A stretch of 64,000 nt of DNA from Polaribacter sp. Z022 (GCF_023555495.1 NZ_JALCZO010000005.1:62001-126000); one strand, 5' to 3'; shown: positions 17,064 to 26,943, numbered from the stretch's first letter. The notes: generated from the letters alone by a model not told the origin. Program-made: numbers and translations.

Positions 17064-18275
17064 CTATCTATTCTGATTAAAAAAACCTGTTCCAACTCCA
17101 ATAACACGTTCATAAAAGCTACCAAAAGGTTTGTAATAAACAATAACAGTGTATTCGTTTTCTGTTTGATAAAAAGAACCATTAATGTCTTTTATATTAA
17201 CAGTGTTGTTAATGTCTGTAGTTACAAATGTGTAATTGTAAAAACCTTGTTTTAAAAGTATGCTACCAAGGTATGTTTTTTCATCTGCATTGTAAATCAT
17301 CTCATTTTCATCAGTAATTTCAAAATCATTAAATGCACCATATATATATACTTTTTTATCAATAAAAGGTTCATCAGCTAAAATAGAAAAATGCATCATT
17401 GCATAATCTGCTTCAGTTTTAGAATCTTCTGCCTCTAAAGTTCTTATTACAAATTGACCGTTAATATCTGGGTTGTATTTGTATTCTCTAAAAGGATTGT
17501 ATTTAAAGGGATATAAATAATGATGAAAAATATCTTTTTTAACTACTCTAACTACATTTAAACTATTGTTTCGTATAATTTTATTGTCAAAATTTAAATA
17601 TTCATTTCCTCCCCAAAAATTTGTTTTGTTGGTGTATGTATATAAAAGTTGATTTTGTTTAAAAAAAGTAGGTTGTAGGTTTACTATTTTTTCATTCCAA
17701 TTATTGTTTTTTAAAAGAACAACATTAATTTCTTGATTGGGATTATTAATAGTTAAATTGGGATGATTTACAGAAAATTGAACAGTTTGTTGTGTGTTTA
17801 ATGTTTTTGTATTTCTACTTCTTTCAACGCTTACACCAATAGTAGTGGCATTTTCATAGAGTACAAAACGTTTTGTAAAAATAACTTCTTCATCATAATT
17901 TAAAACAGATAAAAGGTAGTTACCACTTTTAGTAATAACTGTATTTATATTCGGAATTTTTACAGAATAATGGGTGTAATTTTGAAAAGTGTTAAATGAG
18001 TTTGTAACATCGATAATTGTGTTTTGGTCAAACCCATCTATGTACTGACTAGAAGATAATCTGCTCGATTTCCAATCATGAGTCATGTGTTCTATTTTGT
18101 ATTGATATTCTTTGCTGTCAGCATCTAAGTCATCAAAAGATAATTCTAGAATAGTACCTAAAGGAACTATAGCAGAAAAATTATTTTCTTGAGTTGGTCT
18201 TAATTGTATAGATTTTATGTTTTGTGAACTTAAATTTAGACAAAAAAGAATAAAAAAAGCAATTGTAAATTTCAT
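17064..18275 (-). CDS. type IX secretion system plug protein (DUF5103)
   Basis: This 403-residue secreted protein matches the DUF5103 family, whose F. johnsoniae member was identified as the Plug that blocks the free SprA translocon of the type IX secretion system. It has a signal peptide (MKFTIAFFILFCLNLSSQ) and a beta-sandwich-rich body, with segments such as RPTQENNFSAIVPLG and EYKYNPDINGQFVIRTLEAE typical of the family. I chose the ATG at 18275 because a -7 element at 18286-18293 lies just upstream and excludes the TTG at 18317; an ATG at 18281 is also possible. The window also encodes T9SS cargo (protease and PL6 lyase). Confidence 0.85.
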   Translation of the reverse strand: MKFTIAFFILFCLNLSSQNIKSIQLRPTQENNFSAIVPLGTILELSFDDLDADSKEYQYKIEHMTHDWKSSRLSSSQYIDGFDQNTIIDVTNSFNTFQNYTHYSVKIPNINTVITKSGNYLLSVLNYDEEVIFTKRFVLYENATTIGVSVERSRNTKTLNTQQTVQFSVNHPNLTINNPNQEINVVLLKNNNWNEKIVNLQPTFFKQNQLLYTYTNKTNFWGGNEYLNFDNKIIRNNSLNVVRVVKKDIFHHYLYPFKYNPFREYKYNPDINGQFVIRTLEAEDSKTEADYAMMHFSILADEPFIDKKVYIYGAFNDFEITDENEMIYNADEKTYLGSILLKQGFYNYTFVTTDINNTVNIKDINGSFYQTENEYTVIVYYKPFGSFYERVIGVGTGFFNQNR

Positions 18276-18285
18276 ATGCATGTTA

Positions 18286-18293
18286 CAAAAATA
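18286..18293 (-). promoter_or_regulatory. -7 element of the T9SS plug gene
   Basis: TATTTTTG on the minus strand is an exact TAnnTTTG match 11 bases before the ATG at 18275. Transcription would start almost at the initiation codon. Confidence 0.6.
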
Positions 18294-18440
18294 GTATTCA
18301 TTTATTTGATTTATCAATATTTAAGCCAAAATTTATAACTATAACGTTTTCTGTTAATATTATTATTTAGAATTGTTATAAATAATTAAAAATAGCTAAG
18401 ATAAAAGTTAAAATATATGAGTCATAAATAGTAAAAAACC

Positions 18441-18448
18441 TAAATTTG
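18441..18448 (+). promoter_or_regulatory. -7 element of the nqr operon
   Basis: TAAATTTG matches TAnnTTTG exactly, 38 bases before the nqrA ATG. The leader would be about 30 nucleotides. It is the only good promoter seen for nqrABCDEF. Confidence 0.6.
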
Positions 18449-18485
18449 CATGATTTTTTAAGATAACTAACAATTCCAATTTACT

Positions 18486-19835
18486 ATGTCAAAAGACATT
18501 CGTATTAAAAAAGGCTTAGACATTAAGCTTGTTGGCAGTGCAGAAAAAACAACTACTTCAGTATCTTTAAGTAGTGTTTATGCAGTTAAGCCAGAAGATT
18601 TCCATGGAATTACACCTAAACTTGTTGCAAAAGAAGGAGCAGAAGTAAAAGCAGGAGAAGTACTTTTTTATTCAAAAAGTGACGAACGCATTTTATTTCC
18701 AAGCCCAGTTTCTGGTAAAGTAGTTGAGGTTATTCGTGGAGCAAGAAGAAAAGTATTAGCAGTTAAAATTTCTGCAGATTCAACACAAGAGTATAAAGAT
18801 TTCGGCACTAAAGATGCAGCATCAATGTCTGCAGAAGAAGTAAAGAATCATTTATTTGCTTCAGGTTGTTGGCCATTTGTAAAACAACGTCCTTATGATG
18901 TAGTTGCAAATCCAAATCAAGCACCTAAAGCTATTTTTGTTTCTGCTTATGCAAGTGCACCTTTAGCAGCTGATTTAGATTATACTTTAGCAGGTAAAGA
19001 AGCAGAATTGCAAGCAGCAATTACAGCAGTTTCTAAACTTACAGAAGGTAAAGTACATGTTTCAGTAGGAGCAAGTTCTAATTCGCCTTTAGCTAATTTA
19101 TCAGGTGTAGAAGTTCATAAAGTTTCTGGTCCTCATCCATCAGGAAATGTAAGTACACAAATAGCAAACATAGATCCAATTAATAAAGGAGAAGTTGTTT
19201 GGGTAGTAACTCCACAAGATTTAGTAATTATTGGAGAGTTGTTATTAACTGGTAAATTTAATGCTACAAGAACTGTAGCTTTAACAGGTTCTAAATTTAG
19301 CAAACCACAATATGTAACTGCAATTGCAGGTGCAACAATTAGTGATGTAACAGCTAGTAATTTAGAAAACGATAATACTAGAATAATTAGCGGAAACGTA
19401 CTTTCTGGTAAAGAAGTTAATGAAGATGATTTCTTAGGGTTTTATGATAATCAAATAACAGCAATTCCAGAAGGAAATGATTATGAGTTATTTGGTTGGA
19501 CAGCTCCAGTTTTTAACAAGATTTCTACATCTAGAGCGTTAACTTTTTCTTGGTTAACACCTAAGAAAAAATACGATTTAAATACAAATACAAACGGAGA
19601 GCATAGAGCATTTGTTGTTACTGGTTCTTACGAAGATGTTTTTCCTTTAGATATTTATCCAATGCAATTATTAAAAGCATTTATGTATAAAGATTTAGAT
19701 GAAATGGAAGCTTTAGGAGGTTACGAAGTAGCTCCAGAAGATTTTGCACTAACAGAATTTATTTGTGTGTCTAAACAACCTCACCAAAAAATAATTCGTG
19801 AAGGTTTAGATTTAATGAGAGAAGAATTAGGATAA
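18486..19835 (+). CDS. nqrA: Na+-translocating NADH-quinone reductase subunit A
   Basis: NqrA is the large soluble subunit of the Na+-NQR complex, which oxidises NADH, reduces quinone and exports Na+ across the inner membrane. The 449-residue length and the N-terminal IRIKKGLDIKLVGSAE, followed by the lipoyl-like segment EGAEVKAGEVLFYSKSDERI and the SPVSGKVV motif, are typical. It is the first gene of a tight six-gene operon (gap of 4 bases to nqrB). Confidence 0.97.
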   Translation: MSKDIRIKKGLDIKLVGSAEKTTTSVSLSSVYAVKPEDFHGITPKLVAKEGAEVKAGEVLFYSKSDERILFPSPVSGKVVEVIRGARRKVLAVKISADSTQEYKDFGTKDAASMSAEEVKNHLFASGCWPFVKQRPYDVVANPNQAPKAIFVSAYASAPLAADLDYTLAGKEAELQAAITAVSKLTEGKVHVSVGASSNSPLANLSGVEVHKVSGPHPSGNVSTQIANIDPINKGEVVWVVTPQDLVIIGELLLTGKFNATRTVALTGSKFSKPQYVTAIAGATISDVTASNLENDNTRIISGNVLSGKEVNEDDFLGFYDNQITAIPEGNDYELFGWTAPVFNKISTSRALTFSWLTPKKKYDLNTNTNGEHRAFVVTGSYEDVFPLDIYPMQLLKAFMYKDLDEMEALGGYEVAPEDFALTEFICVSKQPHQKIIREGLDLMREELG

Positions 19836-19839
19836 GATT

Positions 19840-21039
19840 ATGGGCTTAAAACAAAATTTACATAATTTAAAAGAAAAATATAAAGGGACAAAAATGGCTC
19901 CTGCGTTTAACGCAATCCATACCTTTTTATATTTACCAAATGAAGTTACTCACGGAGGAACTCATATAAAAGCGGCAGACGATTTAAAGCGTACCATGAA
20001 TACGGTTATAATGGCTTTAGTTCCTTGTTTGATTTTTGGAATGTTTAATGCAGGTTATCAACACCATGCAGCAATAGATGCTACTTTAAGAGCAGATGTT
20101 TTAGCTAACTTTTTTACGTTTGATAATCTTTGGATTGGAATTATAAAAGTATTACCATTAGTAATTGTATCTTATGCAGTTGGTCTTGGAGTAGAATTTA
20201 TTTTCGCTATCATTAAAGGTCATGAAGTAGAAGAAGGTTACTTAGTAACTGGTATGTTAGTTCCTTTAATTGTTCCTATTGATACACCTTTATGGATGTT
20301 AGCAGTAGCAGTAATTTTTGGAGTTGTAATTGGTAAAGAAGTTTTTGGAGGAACAGGAATGAATATTCTAAACCCTGCTTTAACTATTAGAGCTTTCTTA
20401 TTTTTTGCATATCCAACTTGGATGTCTGGAGATAAAGTTTGGGTATATGATGCTGTAAATAGAACAGGAACTGCAGATGCAATTTCTGGAGAAACTATTT
20501 TAGGAAGTTACGCACAAAATGCTACACCAGTTTACGATCAATGGGATATGTTTTTTGGTTTCATTCCTGGTTCTGTAGGAGAAACATCAACATTCTTAAT
20601 ACTTTTAGGAGCAGCATTCTTAATTTTTACTAAAATTGGAAGTTGGAGAATAATTGTTTCTACTTTCTTAGGAGCAGCAGTAATGGGATTCATTTTTAAT
20701 CAAATTGTTGCAGCAGATATTATTACAGAATCTAGTAAGTTTTACGGATTAATGAACACATCTTGGTGGGAACACTTAATGATTGGTGGTTTAGCATTTG
20801 GAGCAGTTTACATGGCTACAGACCCTGTAACAGCATCACAAACTAATAAAGGAAAATGGATTTACGGTTTCTTAATCGGTTTCATTTCTATTATGATTCG
20901 TGTATTTAATCCTGCATATCCAGAAGGAGTATTCTTAGCAATCTTATTAATGAATGTTTTTGCTCCAACTATTGACCATTATGTGGTTCAAGGAAATGTA
21001 AAAAGAAGAAAAAAACGTTTAAATGCCAAAACTGCCTAG
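19840..21039 (+). CDS. nqrB: Na+-translocating NADH-quinone reductase subunit B
   Basis: NqrB is a polytopic membrane subunit carrying covalently bound FMN and riboflavin and forming part of the Na+ path. The 399-residue sequence shows GGTHIKAADDLKRTMN at the start, conserved helices and a GETSTFLILLGAA segment. The FMN-attachment threonine is probably T219 in DAISGET (213-219). The usual motif is SGAT, so the residue before the threonine is Glu rather than Ala here. The gap to nqrC is 2 bases. Confidence 0.96.
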   Translation: MGLKQNLHNLKEKYKGTKMAPAFNAIHTFLYLPNEVTHGGTHIKAADDLKRTMNTVIMALVPCLIFGMFNAGYQHHAAIDATLRADVLANFFTFDNLWIGIIKVLPLVIVSYAVGLGVEFIFAIIKGHEVEEGYLVTGMLVPLIVPIDTPLWMLAVAVIFGVVIGKEVFGGTGMNILNPALTIRAFLFFAYPTWMSGDKVWVYDAVNRTGTADAISGETILGSYAQNATPVYDQWDMFFGFIPGSVGETSTFLILLGAAFLIFTKIGSWRIIVSTFLGAAVMGFIFNQIVAADIITESSKFYGLMNTSWWEHLMIGGLAFGAVYMATDPVTASQTNKGKWIYGFLIGFISIMIRVFNPAYPEGVFLAILLMNVFAPTIDHYVVQGNVKRRKKRLNAKTA

Positions 21040-21041
21040 TT

Positions 21042-21788
21042 ATGTCTAAAAACACAGATAGTAATTTATATACAATATTATTCGCCACAGGAATGGTGGT
21101 GGTAGTAGGAGCTATACTAGCGTTTTTCGCATCAGCGTTGAAACCAACTATTGATGAGAACAAACGTATAGAGAAGCAACAAAATATATTATACGCAATG
21201 GGCGTAAATGAAAACGATGAAACTAGTGCAATCTTTGTTTCTAAAGATAAAGTTGCAGCAGAGTTTTCAAAATATATTAAAAAGCAATTGGTTATTGAAG
21301 GAACAAAAGTTTCTGAAGATGCAAATGCTTATTTAATAGATCTTAAAAAAGAACAAACAGCAGCTAAAGAAGGTAAAATAAGAAAGTTACCTTTATTTAT
21401 TGGAGAAAAAGAAGGTAAAACATTTTACATCGCTCCAATTAGAGGTAAAGGTCTTTGGGATGCAGTTTGGGGTTATGTTGCCATGGATGCAAATATGATT
21501 GTTCAAGGAGCATATTTTGATCATAAAGGAGAAACAGCAGGTTTAGGTGCAAACATTAAACAACGTTACTTTATGGATGATTTTATTGGAGAACATTTGT
21601 TAAAAGATGGAGATTTTAAAGGAATTGCAATTTCAAAATCTAACAACGATCCAAAGAACGAAGACAAAACAGATAATGAAGTAGATGCTATAGCTGGTGC
21701 AACAATTACTGGTGATGGAGTTTCAGCAATGATTAAATCTGAGTTGAAAAAATACGTAGCTTACTTTAACACTTTAAAAACAAATTAA
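21042..21788 (+). CDS. nqrC: Na+-translocating NADH-quinone reductase subunit C
   Basis: NqrC is anchored by one N-terminal helix (about residues 11-30) and carries a covalent FMN. The flavin-attachment threonine is T221 in the intact motif DAIAGATITG. The length of 248 residues is typical. The gene lies 1 base before nqrD. No apbE flavin transferase gene is in the window, so flavinylation must rely on a gene elsewhere. Confidence 0.96.
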   Translation: MSKNTDSNLYTILFATGMVVVVGAILAFFASALKPTIDENKRIEKQQNILYAMGVNENDETSAIFVSKDKVAAEFSKYIKKQLVIEGTKVSEDANAYLIDLKKEQTAAKEGKIRKLPLFIGEKEGKTFYIAPIRGKGLWDAVWGYVAMDANMIVQGAYFDHKGETAGLGANIKQRYFMDDFIGEHLLKDGDFKGIAISKSNNDPKNEDKTDNEVDAIAGATITGDGVSAMIKSELKKYVAYFNTLKTN

Positions 21789-21789
21789 T

Positions 21790-22437
21790 ATGGGACTTTT
21801 ATCAAAAAAAGACGCAGCATTAATCACAGACCCATTTGCAGATAATAACCCAATTACAATTCAGGTATTAGGTATTTGTTCTGCTTTAGCAATTACAGCA
21901 GAATTAAAAGCTTCTATTGTAATGGCAGTATCTGTATTGTTTGTGTTAGGTATAGGAAATGTTGTAATTTCTTTAATGAGAAACATTATTCCTTCAAAAA
22001 TTAGAATTATTGTACAGTTAATTGTTGTTGCAACATTAGTAATTATTGTTGATTTAGTTCTAAAAGCTTTTCAATACGAATTAAGTAAAACATTAGGAGC
22101 CTTTATTGGGTTAATTATTACAAACTGTATTATTATGGGACGTTTTGAAGCTTTTGCTTTAGCAAACGGACCTTGGAGATCTTTCTTAGATGGAATTGGA
22201 AATGCAATTGGTTATGGTGTAATCTTAATTTTAGTAGGTTTCTTTAGAGAATTATTAGGTTCTGGTACTTTATTAGGATTTAAAGTTTTAGGAGATCCAA
22301 TTGAAAAAACAGGATTATATGCTATAGGATATGAAAATAACGGATTTATGTTATTAGCACCAATGGCATTAATAGTAGTTGGAATTATCATCTGGATTCA
22401 ACGTAGTAGAAACGAAGCATTAATTGAAGATAACTAA
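21790..22437 (+). CDS. nqrD: Na+-translocating NADH-quinone reductase subunit D
   Basis: NqrD is a small membrane subunit of Na+-NQR with about six helices; with NqrE it coordinates the intramembrane Fe-S centre. At 215 residues it has the usual length. Conserved segments include NPITIQVLGICSALAIT near the start, with a cysteine in the first helix, and FIGLIITNCIIMGRFEAFA, with the second cysteine. Confidence 0.97.
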   Translation: MGLLSKKDAALITDPFADNNPITIQVLGICSALAITAELKASIVMAVSVLFVLGIGNVVISLMRNIIPSKIRIIVQLIVVATLVIIVDLVLKAFQYELSKTLGAFIGLIITNCIIMGRFEAFALANGPWRSFLDGIGNAIGYGVILILVGFFRELLGSGTLLGFKVLGDPIEKTGLYAIGYENNGFMLLAPMALIVVGIIIWIQRSRNEALIEDN

Positions 22438-22443
22438 AAAGAT

Positions 22444-23181
22444 ATGGAACATTTAGAATTATTTTTCAAGTCAATTTTTATAGATAATATGGTATTTGCT
22501 ACATTTTTAGGAATGTGTTCTTACTTAGCAGTATCTAAAAAAGTAACTACAGCAGTAGGTTTAGGAGCAGCAGTAATTTTTGTACTAGCAGTAACAGTTC
22601 CTTTAAACTGGTTATTAGATCAATACATATTACAACCAGGAGCTTTATCTTGGTTAGGTGCAGAATATGCAGAATACGATTTAAGTTTCTTATCATTTAT
22701 TCTTTTTATTGCAACAATTGCAACAATGGTACAATTGGTAGAAATAATCGTTGAGAAGTTTTCACCTTCATTATACAATTCATTAGGTATTTTCTTACCA
22801 TTAATTGCAGTAAACTGTGCAATTTTAGGAGGATCTTTATTTATGCAATCTCGTGAAATTGCTACATTAGGATTAGCTACAACATATGGTATTGGATCTG
22901 GAATTGGATGGTTTTTAGCAATTTTAGCAATTGCTGCAATTCGCGAAAAAATTAGATACTCTAACATTCCTGCTCCATTAAGAGGTTTAGGTATAACGTT
23001 TATTGTAACTGGTTTAATGGCAATTGGATTTATGAGTTTTGGTGGAATGTTAACAGGTGGTGATGAAGAAGCTAAAGAAGCTCCAAAAACAGAAGCTGTT
23101 AAAGAGATTAAAGAAGAAGTAAAAGCTAAAGACGTGAAGAAAAAAGAATTAGCTAATAACACTAAAGAAACTATAAAATAA
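22444..23181 (+). CDS. nqrE: Na+-translocating NADH-quinone reductase subunit E
   Basis: NqrE is the membrane partner of NqrD, with the same six-helix fold in inverted topology. Conserved parts include [20 protein letters not shown] and [18 protein letters not shown], each with one cysteine for the intramembrane iron centre. The 245-residue protein has an extra charged C-terminal tail (about 40 residues rich in Lys, Glu and Ala) compared with the roughly 200 residues of proteobacterial NqrE; its role is unknown. Its stop overlaps the nqrF ATG by one base. Confidence 0.96.
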   Translation: MEHLELFFKSIFIDNMVFATFLGMCSYLAVSKKVTTAVGLGAAVIFVLAVTVPLNWLLDQYILQPGALSWLGAEYAEYDLSFLSFILFIATIATMVQLVEIIVEKFSPSLYNSLGIFLPLIAVNCAILGGSLFMQSREIATLGLATTYGIGSGIGWFLAILAIAAIREKIRYSNIPAPLRGLGITFIVTGLMAIGFMSFGGMLTGGDEEAKEAPKTEAVKEIKEEVKAKDVKKKELANNTKETIK

Positions 23182-24491
23182 TGATGTTAGCCGCAAGTAC
23201 ATTAGGAACAATTGTAGCTACAGTAGCTGCATTCTTAGTAATAACATTGTTGTTAGTTTCATTGTTATTATTTGTAAAACAAAAATTATCTCCATCTGGT
23301 CCTGTAAAAATTACCATTAATGGAGAAAGAACTATTGAAGTAGCTTCAGGTGGATCTTTATTATCTACTTTAGGAAACGAAAAGATATTTTTACCATCTG
23401 CATGTGGTGGTGGAGGAACATGTATTCAATGTGAATGTCATGTAAATGCTGGTGGAGGTGAAGCTTTACCTACAGAAATACCTCACTTTACTCGTAAAGA
23501 ATTAGCTCATGGAGCTCGTTTATCTTGTCAAGTAAAAGTAAAACAAGATATGGATATTTCTATTCCAGAAGAAATTTTTGGAATTAAAAAATGGGATGCT
23601 GTAGTTGTAAGAAATTATAACGTTGCAACTTTTATTAAAGAGTTTGTAGTAGAAATTCCTGAAGATATGGGTTATAAAGCAGGTGGTTATATTCAAATTG
23701 AAATTCCTCCTTGTGAAGTAAATTATTCTGAAATGGATATTACTGCACACCCAGAAGAGCATGATGTTGCAGATAAGTTTGAAGCTGAATGGGATAAGTT
23801 TAACTTAAGACCATTAGTAATGAAAAATACTGAAACTGTAGAAAGAGCTTACTCTATGGCCTCTTACCCTGCAGAAGGAAGAGAAATTATGTTAAATGTA
23901 CGTATTGCAACTCCTCCTTTTGATAGAGCTAAAGGTGGATGGATGGATGTGAATCCTGGAGTTGCATCTTCATATATATTTAACTTAAAGAAAGGAGATA
24001 AATGTGTTATTTCTGGACCTTATGGAGAATTCTTTATTAATGAATCTGATGCAGAAATGTTATATGTTGGTGGTGGTGCTGGTATGGCTCCAATGAGATC
24101 TCACTTATATCACTTATTCAGAACATTAAAAACTGGTAGAAAAGTAACATATTGGTATGGAGGACGTTCTAAAGCAGAATTATTCTATATTGATCACTTT
24201 AGAGCTTTAGAAAAAGATTTTCCAAACTTTAAATTCTTTATTGCATTATCAGATCCTTTAGAGGAAGATAACTGGAAAGTTAAAAAAGATATTAATGATG
24301 AAGCTGGAGATGGATTCTTAGGATTTATTCACAACTGTGTAATTGAAAACTACTTAAACCATCATGATGCACCAGAAGATTTAGAGTTATATTTCTGTGG
24401 ACCACCATTAATGAACAACGCTGTTCAGAAAATGGGTGAAGATTTTGGTCTTGCAGACGAAAACATTCGTTTTGATGATTTTGGAGGATAA
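23181..24491 (+). CDS. nqrF: Na+-translocating NADH-quinone reductase subunit F
   Basis: NqrF is the NADH-oxidising subunit: one N-terminal helix, a 2Fe-2S ferredoxin domain, then FAD and NADH domains. The cluster cysteines are C75, C81, C84 and C116, with the same spacing as in Vibrio NqrF. The flavin motif RAYSMASYP and the nucleotide-binding [14 protein letters not shown] are present, and the sequence ends IRFDDFGG as usual. It closes the operon before a terminator. It begins with two ATG codons in a row, and the first overlaps the nqrE stop. Confidence 0.97.
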   Translation: MMLAASTLGTIVATVAAFLVITLLLVSLLLFVKQKLSPSGPVKITINGERTIEVASGGSLLSTLGNEKIFLPSACGGGGTCIQCECHVNAGGGEALPTEIPHFTRKELAHGARLSCQVKVKQDMDISIPEEIFGIKKWDAVVVRNYNVATFIKEFVVEIPEDMGYKAGGYIQIEIPPCEVNYSEMDITAHPEEHDVADKFEAEWDKFNLRPLVMKNTETVERAYSMASYPAEGREIMLNVRIATPPFDRAKGGWMDVNPGVASSYIFNLKKGDKCVISGPYGEFFINESDAEMLYVGGGAGMAPMRSHLYHLFRTLKTGRKVTYWYGGRSKAELFYIDHFRALEKDFPNFKFFIALSDPLEEDNWKVKKDINDEAGDGFLGFIHNCVIENYLNHHDAPEDLELYFCGPPLMNNAVQKMGEDFGLADENIRFDDFGG

Positions 24492-24510
24492 ACTTCAATC
24501 TAAATATTTT

Positions 24511-24543
24511 AAAAACCGATTCAGAAATGAATCGGTTTTTTAT
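24511..24543 (+). terminator. intrinsic terminator of the nqr operon
   Basis: The stem AACCGATTC paired with GAATCGGTT is followed by a T6 run. It lies 19 bases after the nqrF stop. Confidence 0.85.
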
Positions 24544-24584
24544 TGAACTGAAATTAGTAATTTCGCTCATATTAAATTTTTTTA

Positions 24585-25376
24585 ATGCTTAATGTTTTCT
24601 TTTTACTAGTAGTTGTTAGTGTAATAATATTTGTTGTACTTTATTTGTTTCAAGAAAAATTGATATTTAAAGGAGGTGATAAATTAACGAAGGATTTTAA
24701 GTACAATTTTTCAAATTCATTTAAAGAAGTCTTTATAAAAACGGATAAAGAAAATGAAATTAATGCCATTCATTTTAAGTTAACAAACCCTAAAGGAGTT
24801 GTTTTATTTTGTCATGGAAACAAAGGTAATTTAACAAAGTGGGGTAACAGGGTTTCTTATTTATTAGATTATAATTATGATGTATTAGTTTATGATTACA
24901 GAGGTTATGGTAAAAGTACTGGAAACTATAGTGAAAAAAATATGTATTCTGATGCAATATCTGTTTATGAATATTTAAAAAAGAATTATAAAGAAAAGCA
25001 TATTGTAGTATATGGTTTTTCTTTAGGAGCAACATTTGTAACTAAAGTAGCTTCAGCGCATAAACCTAAAGAACTAATTTTAGAAGCTCCCTTTTATAAT
25101 TTTAAGTGTGCTGTAAAGTATAAATATAGTTTACTACCTGTATTCTTGCTTAAATATAAATTTAGAACAGATTTGTATATCAAAAAAGTTACCACTCCTA
25201 TAACTGTTTTTCATGGTAATAATGATAAAACAACTTTTTTTAAAGAATCAAAAAAGTTATTAAAGCTAAACTCATCATCTAAAAATCAATTTATTGAAAT
25301 AGAAGGAGGTACTCATCATAATATTAAAGAATATGATGTATATAAAAAGAAGTTAAAAGAAATATTAAATCGTTAG
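24585..25376 (+). CDS. membrane-anchored alpha/beta hydrolase (Bem46/ABHD13-like)
   Basis: The 263-residue protein has an N-terminal membrane anchor (about residues 3-22) and an alpha/beta hydrolase domain facing the periplasm or cytoplasm. The oxyanion segment is LFCHGNKGN, the nucleophile Ser is in GFSLGA, and the acid and histidine are probably in the GNNDK and GGTHHN segments. The segment YDYRGYGKSTG is typical of the Bem46/YfhR-like group, whose substrates are unknown. A candidate -7 element TAATTTCG (24558-24565) lies 27 bases upstream. Confidence 0.85.
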   Translation: MLNVFFLLVVVSVIIFVVLYLFQEKLIFKGGDKLTKDFKYNFSNSFKEVFIKTDKENEINAIHFKLTNPKGVVLFCHGNKGNLTKWGNRVSYLLDYNYDVLVYDYRGYGKSTGNYSEKNMYSDAISVYEYLKKNYKEKHIVVYGFSLGATFVTKVASAHKPKELILEAPFYNFKCAVKYKYSLLPVFLLKYKFRTDLYIKKVTTPITVFHGNNDKTTFFKESKKLLKLNSSSKNQFIEIEGGTHHNIKEYDVYKKKLKEILNR

Positions 25377-25399
25377 TATTTGTTGTATTTAATAAATCG

Positions 25400-25407
25400 T
25401 ATTTTTG
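25400..25407 (+). promoter_or_regulatory. -7 element of the aspartyl protease-like gene
   Basis: TATTTTTG matches TAnnTTTG exactly. It overlaps an in-frame TTG at 25405, so that TTG cannot be the start; the ATG at 25429 is 22 bases downstream. Confidence 0.6.
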
Positions 25408-25428
25408 ATTGTTAGAAAGATTGATTTA

Positions 25429-25878
25429 ATGAAACGAATAGAAAAGTTTTTAAAGAAAAAAAAGTACTTTAAAATAAAACTAAAAAAAATGGCTACAAAT
25501 CATTTAGAGTTAAAAGCAACTTTAAATGGTGTAAAAGGACGATTTATTTTAGATACTGGAGCCTCTAATTCTTGTGTAGGATTAGATTTAATAAGTCATT
25601 TTAATTTAGAAGCTCAAGAAAGCGAAACAAAAGCAGCAGGTGCAGGTGCTATAGATATGGAAACACTTCAATCTGATGATAATGTATTAAAAATTGGAGA
25701 TTGGAAAACAAAGAAATGTCATTTAGTGCTATTCAATTTAACCCATGTAAATACTGCATTAGTACAACATAATGCTAAAGAAGTTCACGGAATTATTGGG
25801 GCAGATATTTTACAAAAAGGAAAAGCATTTATAGATTATAACAAGAATGTGTTGTATTTAAAAAAAACAAAGAAATAA
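25429..25878 (+). CDS. retropepsin-like aspartyl protease family protein
   Basis: This 149-residue protein has the single-domain retropepsin-like fold: RFILDTGASNSCVG with catalytic D42 in DTGAS, and a later HGIIGADIL segment that matches the family's G-x-D flap end. There is no clear signal peptide; the N-terminus is very basic (MKRIEKFLKKKKYFKIKLKK). The family is widespread in Bacteroidota and probably works as a dimer; targets are unknown. The start at 25429 is set by the promoter position. The next gene follows 18 bases later. Confidence 0.82.
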   Translation: MKRIEKFLKKKKYFKIKLKKMATNHLELKATLNGVKGRFILDTGASNSCVGLDLISHFNLEAQESETKAAGAGAIDMETLQSDDNVLKIGDWKTKKCHLVLFNLTHVNTALVQHNAKEVHGIIGADILQKGKAFIDYNKNVLYLKKTKK

Positions 25879-25896
25879 TAAATAAAATATATAGAT

Positions 25897-26346
25897 ATGA
25901 GTTTGCAAAAACAAGTAATGGATAAAATGAAAGAAGCAATGAAAGCAAAAGATGCTGTTGCTTTACAAGCTTTAAGAGCAGTAAAATCTGCATTTTTATT
26001 AGCCAAAACAGAAACTGGAGTTCAAGAAGAATTAACAGAAGAGCAAGAAACTAAAATAATTCAGAAACAAGTTAAACAAAGAAAAGATAGTGCTGCAATT
26101 TTTGTTAAACAAGGAAGAGAAGATTTAGCAGCTCCAGAATTGGCAGAAATTGCTGTTTTAGAGCAGTTTTTACCAGAAGCTTTATCTGAAGATAAAGTAG
26201 AAGAAGTTGTTGTAGCAGCAATTAAAAATTTAGGTGCCTCTGGTATGAAAGATATGGGAAAGGTTATGGGGGTTGTTTCTAAAGAGTTAGCAGGACAAGC
26301 AGATGGAAAATTAATTTCTACTTTAGTAAAAAAGAATTTAATGTAG
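25897..26346 (+). CDS. GatB/YqeY domain-containing protein
   Basis: This 149-residue protein is of the YqeY family, related to the tail domain of the GatB subunit of tRNA-dependent amidotransferase. Stand-alone members are common and may bind tRNA, but their role is not established. Visible features are MKEAMKAKDAVALQALRAVKSA, KQVKQRKDSAAIF and the helical EFLPEALSED-like segment (seen here as EQFLPEALSED). A strong terminator follows. Confidence 0.9.
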   Translation: MSLQKQVMDKMKEAMKAKDAVALQALRAVKSAFLLAKTETGVQEELTEEQETKIIQKQVKQRKDSAAIFVKQGREDLAAPELAEIAVLEQFLPEALSEDKVEEVVVAAIKNLGASGMKDMGKVMGVVSKELAGQADGKLISTLVKKNLM

Positions 26347-26370
26347 TAATATTAGTTCTTTATAAACTTA

Positions 26371-26416
26371 AAAAAAAAGCTGAGTATTTCTAATTAGAAA
26401 TACTCAGCTTTTTTTT
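26371..26416 (+). terminator. intrinsic terminator after the YqeY gene
   Basis: The 17-base stem beginning AAGCTGAGTATTTC pairs across a TAAT loop with GAAATACTCAGCTT, then runs into T8. It is flanked by A8 on the other side. Confidence 0.88.
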
Positions 26417-26502
26417 GATATTTATTTCTATTAACTGATAAAAATCATCTTTTTACTCCTTATTTATACTGTAATTTGTAGTATAATTTATAGCCATACA
26501 TT

Positions 26503-26919
26503 ATGAGAAAAGAAGAACCTATTTCGACAATAATGGCAACTGATTTAGTTACATTAAGTATTAATGACGATTTAGTAACTGCAGAAAAATTATTTATTGA
26601 TAATAAGATAAAACATATTCCTGTAGTAAAAGAAAAAGAAATCATTGGTATGTTAAGTTACACAGACTTACAAAGGGTAAGTTATGCAGATGTAAATGAT
26701 GATGAAACTTCAATAGAAAGTTATGTATATAATACATTTTCTATAGAGCAAGTTATGGTTAAGAATATAATAGCAGTTCCGCCTTATACATCTATTAAAG
26801 ATGTGGCAGATCTACTTACAAGAAAAGAATTTCACGCTTTACCAGTGGTTGAAGATTCTGAGTTAGTAGGAATAGTTACTACAAGGGATTTAGTAAAATA
26901 TCTGGTCGCGAAATTATAG
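26503..26919 (+). CDS. two-CBS-domain protein
   Basis: This 138-residue protein consists of a pair of CBS domains, which usually bind adenosine nucleotides and sense energy or ionic state. The first repeat is STIMATDLVTLSINDDLV ... HIPVVKEKEIIGMLSYTDL, and the second is QVMVKNIIAVPPYTSIKDV ... ALPVVEDSELVGIVTTRDL. There is no attached catalytic domain, so a regulatory partner must lie elsewhere. It is transcribed alone. Confidence 0.92.
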   Translation: MRKEEPISTIMATDLVTLSINDDLVTAEKLFIDNKIKHIPVVKEKEIIGMLSYTDLQRVSYADVNDDETSIESYVYNTFSIEQVMVKNIIAVPPYTSIKDVADLLTRKEFHALPVVEDSELVGIVTTRDLVKYLVAKL

Positions 26920-26943
26920 TGGTTTTTATATTGGTTAGTTAGT

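Noticed and set aside
22620..23162. Long open frame antisense to nqrE (180 codons)
   Set aside because: It mirrors the codon bias of nqrE, has no plausible domain and no promoter, and a clear essential gene occupies the other strand.
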